A stretch of DNA of 64,000 nt from Phanerodontia chrysosporium (taxonomy: Eukaryota > Basidiomycota > Agaricomycetes > Polyporales > Phanerochaetaceae): contig MJGA01000007.1 in NCBI GenBank assembly GCA_001910725.1, forward strand, positions 310,001 to 374,000. The letters run 5' to 3'. Below the pieces are notes generated by a model. The model ran no database searches, was not told the DNA's origin, and saw nothing but the letters and a program-made list of their open reading frames with translations. The position numbers and the translations under genes are program-made. Position 1 is the stretch's first letter, and each line of letters begins with the position of its first letter. Below are positions 58,272 through 64,000 of this stretch, in pieces.

Positions 58272-58912
58272 AGACGATTTCAACCATCTCAAGTTTTCTT
58301 ACGACCTGGGCTCTCTGTCGGCCTCCATTTCTGTTTCTTGTTCCGGCTGTCTGTTTGGCTCTCCCGTGTCGACTTCTGTTTGTGATTCCCCGGCGCACTC
58401 GTTACCCGACGTTCCTTCCTGCGACACCTCGTCGTCTGTCTCAATACCAGTACATACCATAACAACACTCGGCATTCTCTGGGTTAGTAAATAATGGCTG
58501 AAGGACACCTTTCGCGACAATACCCAACGCACTGCACCGAGTTAATTCTGGCAAACTTTTCCTTCCGCTCGTCGTTCTTTCTGTCATTGCTTTGTTTATT
58601 CTGCTGTACGTTGTAACGTTAAGTACTTCTCAGAACTAGAGACCGGTATATATGGTACTATGCATATGTTTGTTTCCGTTCGGAATTCGTCCCCAAACCC
58701 ATGAGCTCGAGCTTGTACATTTCAAAGACACCTGATTTCCGCCGGCGGGGCGCTAGTGCCCGACCTTGACCTCGACCTCTAAACATTACTATCCATGTTT
58801 CCGTACTAACTCCCTTGGCCATCGTGCAATACGTGACTTCGCACCGTTATTGGCCTTCAAATCCTAGAGGTAGTCTGCAAGTGTAACGTGTACTCACAGA
58901 CGCGTTCTTGTC
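58272..58912. other. Intergenic region upstream of PEX1
   Basis: This 640-bp gap contains the 3' UTR of the scaffold-like gene (T-rich around 58550-58640) and the PEX1 promoter. No coding exon was recognised. Confidence 0.45.
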
Positions 58913-63025
<4,113 letters not shown>

Positions 63026-63485
63026 CCTATGGTCATGGCTGATGGGATCGGCTGTCTCGAGAGGGAGGAAACGCGTGCATGAGATACACGACGCCGTGTC
63101 GCACCTGCTGTAGGACTCTCGGGCCCGCTGGCAACTCGAGGGTGGTCCGCGATCGCCAGTTTGAGGGATGTCTGCGACAGTAGCGTCAGGAGATAGTAGT
63201 TGCTTCTCCCCTCCCACAAGGATGGGGTATCTGTCGTGCTCTGCAAGCGGACCCGTCCTATGCCCGATCTCCTGTGCCAATTGTGATACTCGGACATCTC
63301 CTCGCGGAGACGAGAAATATTTGTTTCCGTTGAAAATGCTCGAGAGACTTGACCGCGCTCATAATCGGCAGCTACCCCGGGCGCTTGTGGCAACGACCTC
63401 GCTTGTCTCTCGACCTTGTGCTCATCGGCTTGCTCACCTCCTGGAAAACCGCCTGGCTGCGCCAAACTCGCTCTCTGCATAGGTC
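63026..63485. other. Intergenic region, right-edge gene promoter
   Basis: 460 bp lie between PEX1 and the partial right-edge gene. Frames on both strands are short and without domains. Confidence 0.4.
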
Positions 63486-64000
63486 ATGCAGCCCTCTGAA
63501 TTGGAGATCCAGCGGGAGGTCGAGACTCTGCGAGACATCAGACGACGGTCGACCGCGCAGGGCGGCGTCTTAGACCCTGATCTCCCGTCCGTCTCCAGCG
63601 ATTCTGGCTCGTCAACAGCGTACTGGGAAGACTCGAGTACCAGCTCGCACGGGGATGACAGCGACAACGGCTCTGCCAGCGGGGAGGACCCGTTCAGCCT
63701 CTTCTGGGTGCCCGCACGACTCCATCCAGAAATCGCACCTGCGGAATTCAGACAATTCCTCAAGGAGCATGCGAGGACACCGGCGGAAGGGGCATCCTTG
63801 GGGCGGTCGAGTTCAGTGGGGTCTACAGGCTTGTCGAGGAAGAAATCAATGCTCAGTCGACAGTACGACCCGACGAAGGACGGCAGTAGCAGCGAGGACG
63901 AGCACGTAGTCCCAATCCGACGAAACCGCAGCATCTATGGGCATCAGGGTCCTCAGCTGACTATCAGCGACCTGCAGAAGTTGGAGGAGCTGGCCGAGGA
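63486..64000 (+). CDS. Partial protein of unknown function, runs off the window
   Basis: An open frame from the ATG at 63486 continues without a stop to the window end, giving 171 complete codons. The sequence starts MQPSELEIQREVETLRDIRR. It then has an acidic/Ser-rich stretch (SSDSGSSTAYWEDSS), a better-ordered block EDPFSLFWVPARLHPEIAPAEF and RQFLKEHAR, then SRKKSMLSRQYDPTKD, a phosphorylation-prone Ser/Asp patch and DLQKLEELAEE at the edge. The ordered blocks suggest a conserved fungal protein, but I cannot name it. There is no signal peptide. The 3' part lies outside the window. Confidence 0.7.
   Translation, partial: MQPSELEIQREVETLRDIRRRSTAQGGVLDPDLPSVSSDSGSSTAYWEDSSTSSHGDDSDNGSASGEDPFSLFWVPARLHPEIAPAEFRQFLKEHARTPAEGASLGRSSSVGSTGLSRKKSMLSRQYDPTKDGSSSEDEHVVPIRRNRSIYGHQGPQLTISDLQKLEELAE

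Overview
The window looks like nuclear DNA of a filamentous basidiomycete, probably an agaricomycete. Genes are compact and split by many introns of about 50-70 bp, base composition is moderately GC-rich, and the conserved proteins read as fungal. No tRNA, rRNA, CRISPR array or bacterial-type operon was found. Genes lie on both strands and serve unrelated housekeeping roles. No biosynthetic cluster was recognised.

Layout. 1-4246 holds one small conserved gene and about 2.9 kb without a convincing gene. 4247-26659 carries an anoctamin/Ist2-type membrane protein, two tandem members (A, B) of an unrecognised paralogous family, an M20 carboxypeptidase S-like enzyme, mitochondrial ribosomal protein mS29, an aldo-keto reductase, an F-box-like protein, a kinesin-14 and a large low-complexity protein. 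26660-29544 is a divergent pair: BUD20-type zinc-finger protein and AP endonuclease 2. 30004-35829 holds a third family member (C) whose last codon was hit by a complete, very young Ty1/copia retrotransposon. 36591-52463 carries glutamine-dependent NAD+ synthetase, exocyst SEC6, COQ6 and acetyl-CoA carboxylase. 53966-63025 carries a RING-H2/PH/VWA protein resembling the Ste5/Far1 mating-MAPK scaffold and the peroxisomal AAA ATPase PEX1. A truncated gene runs off the right edge.

Main points. (1) Genes A, B and C share exon layout and two conserved blocks but match no family I know. (2) The copia element has identical 403-bp LTRs, a 5-bp target duplication, an uninterrupted polyprotein and a binding site for a half initiator-tRNA primer. 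Its first six bases now supply the last codon and stop of gene C. (3) Six otherwise good genes need a one-base gain to stay in frame, usually beside a homopolymer. That points to homopolymer-contraction errors in the sequence rather than many pseudogenes. (4) Four conserved genes each use a GC-AG intron.

All assignments come from reading translations and motifs by eye. Splice sites were chosen to keep conserved protein blocks in frame and were not tested against transcripts.
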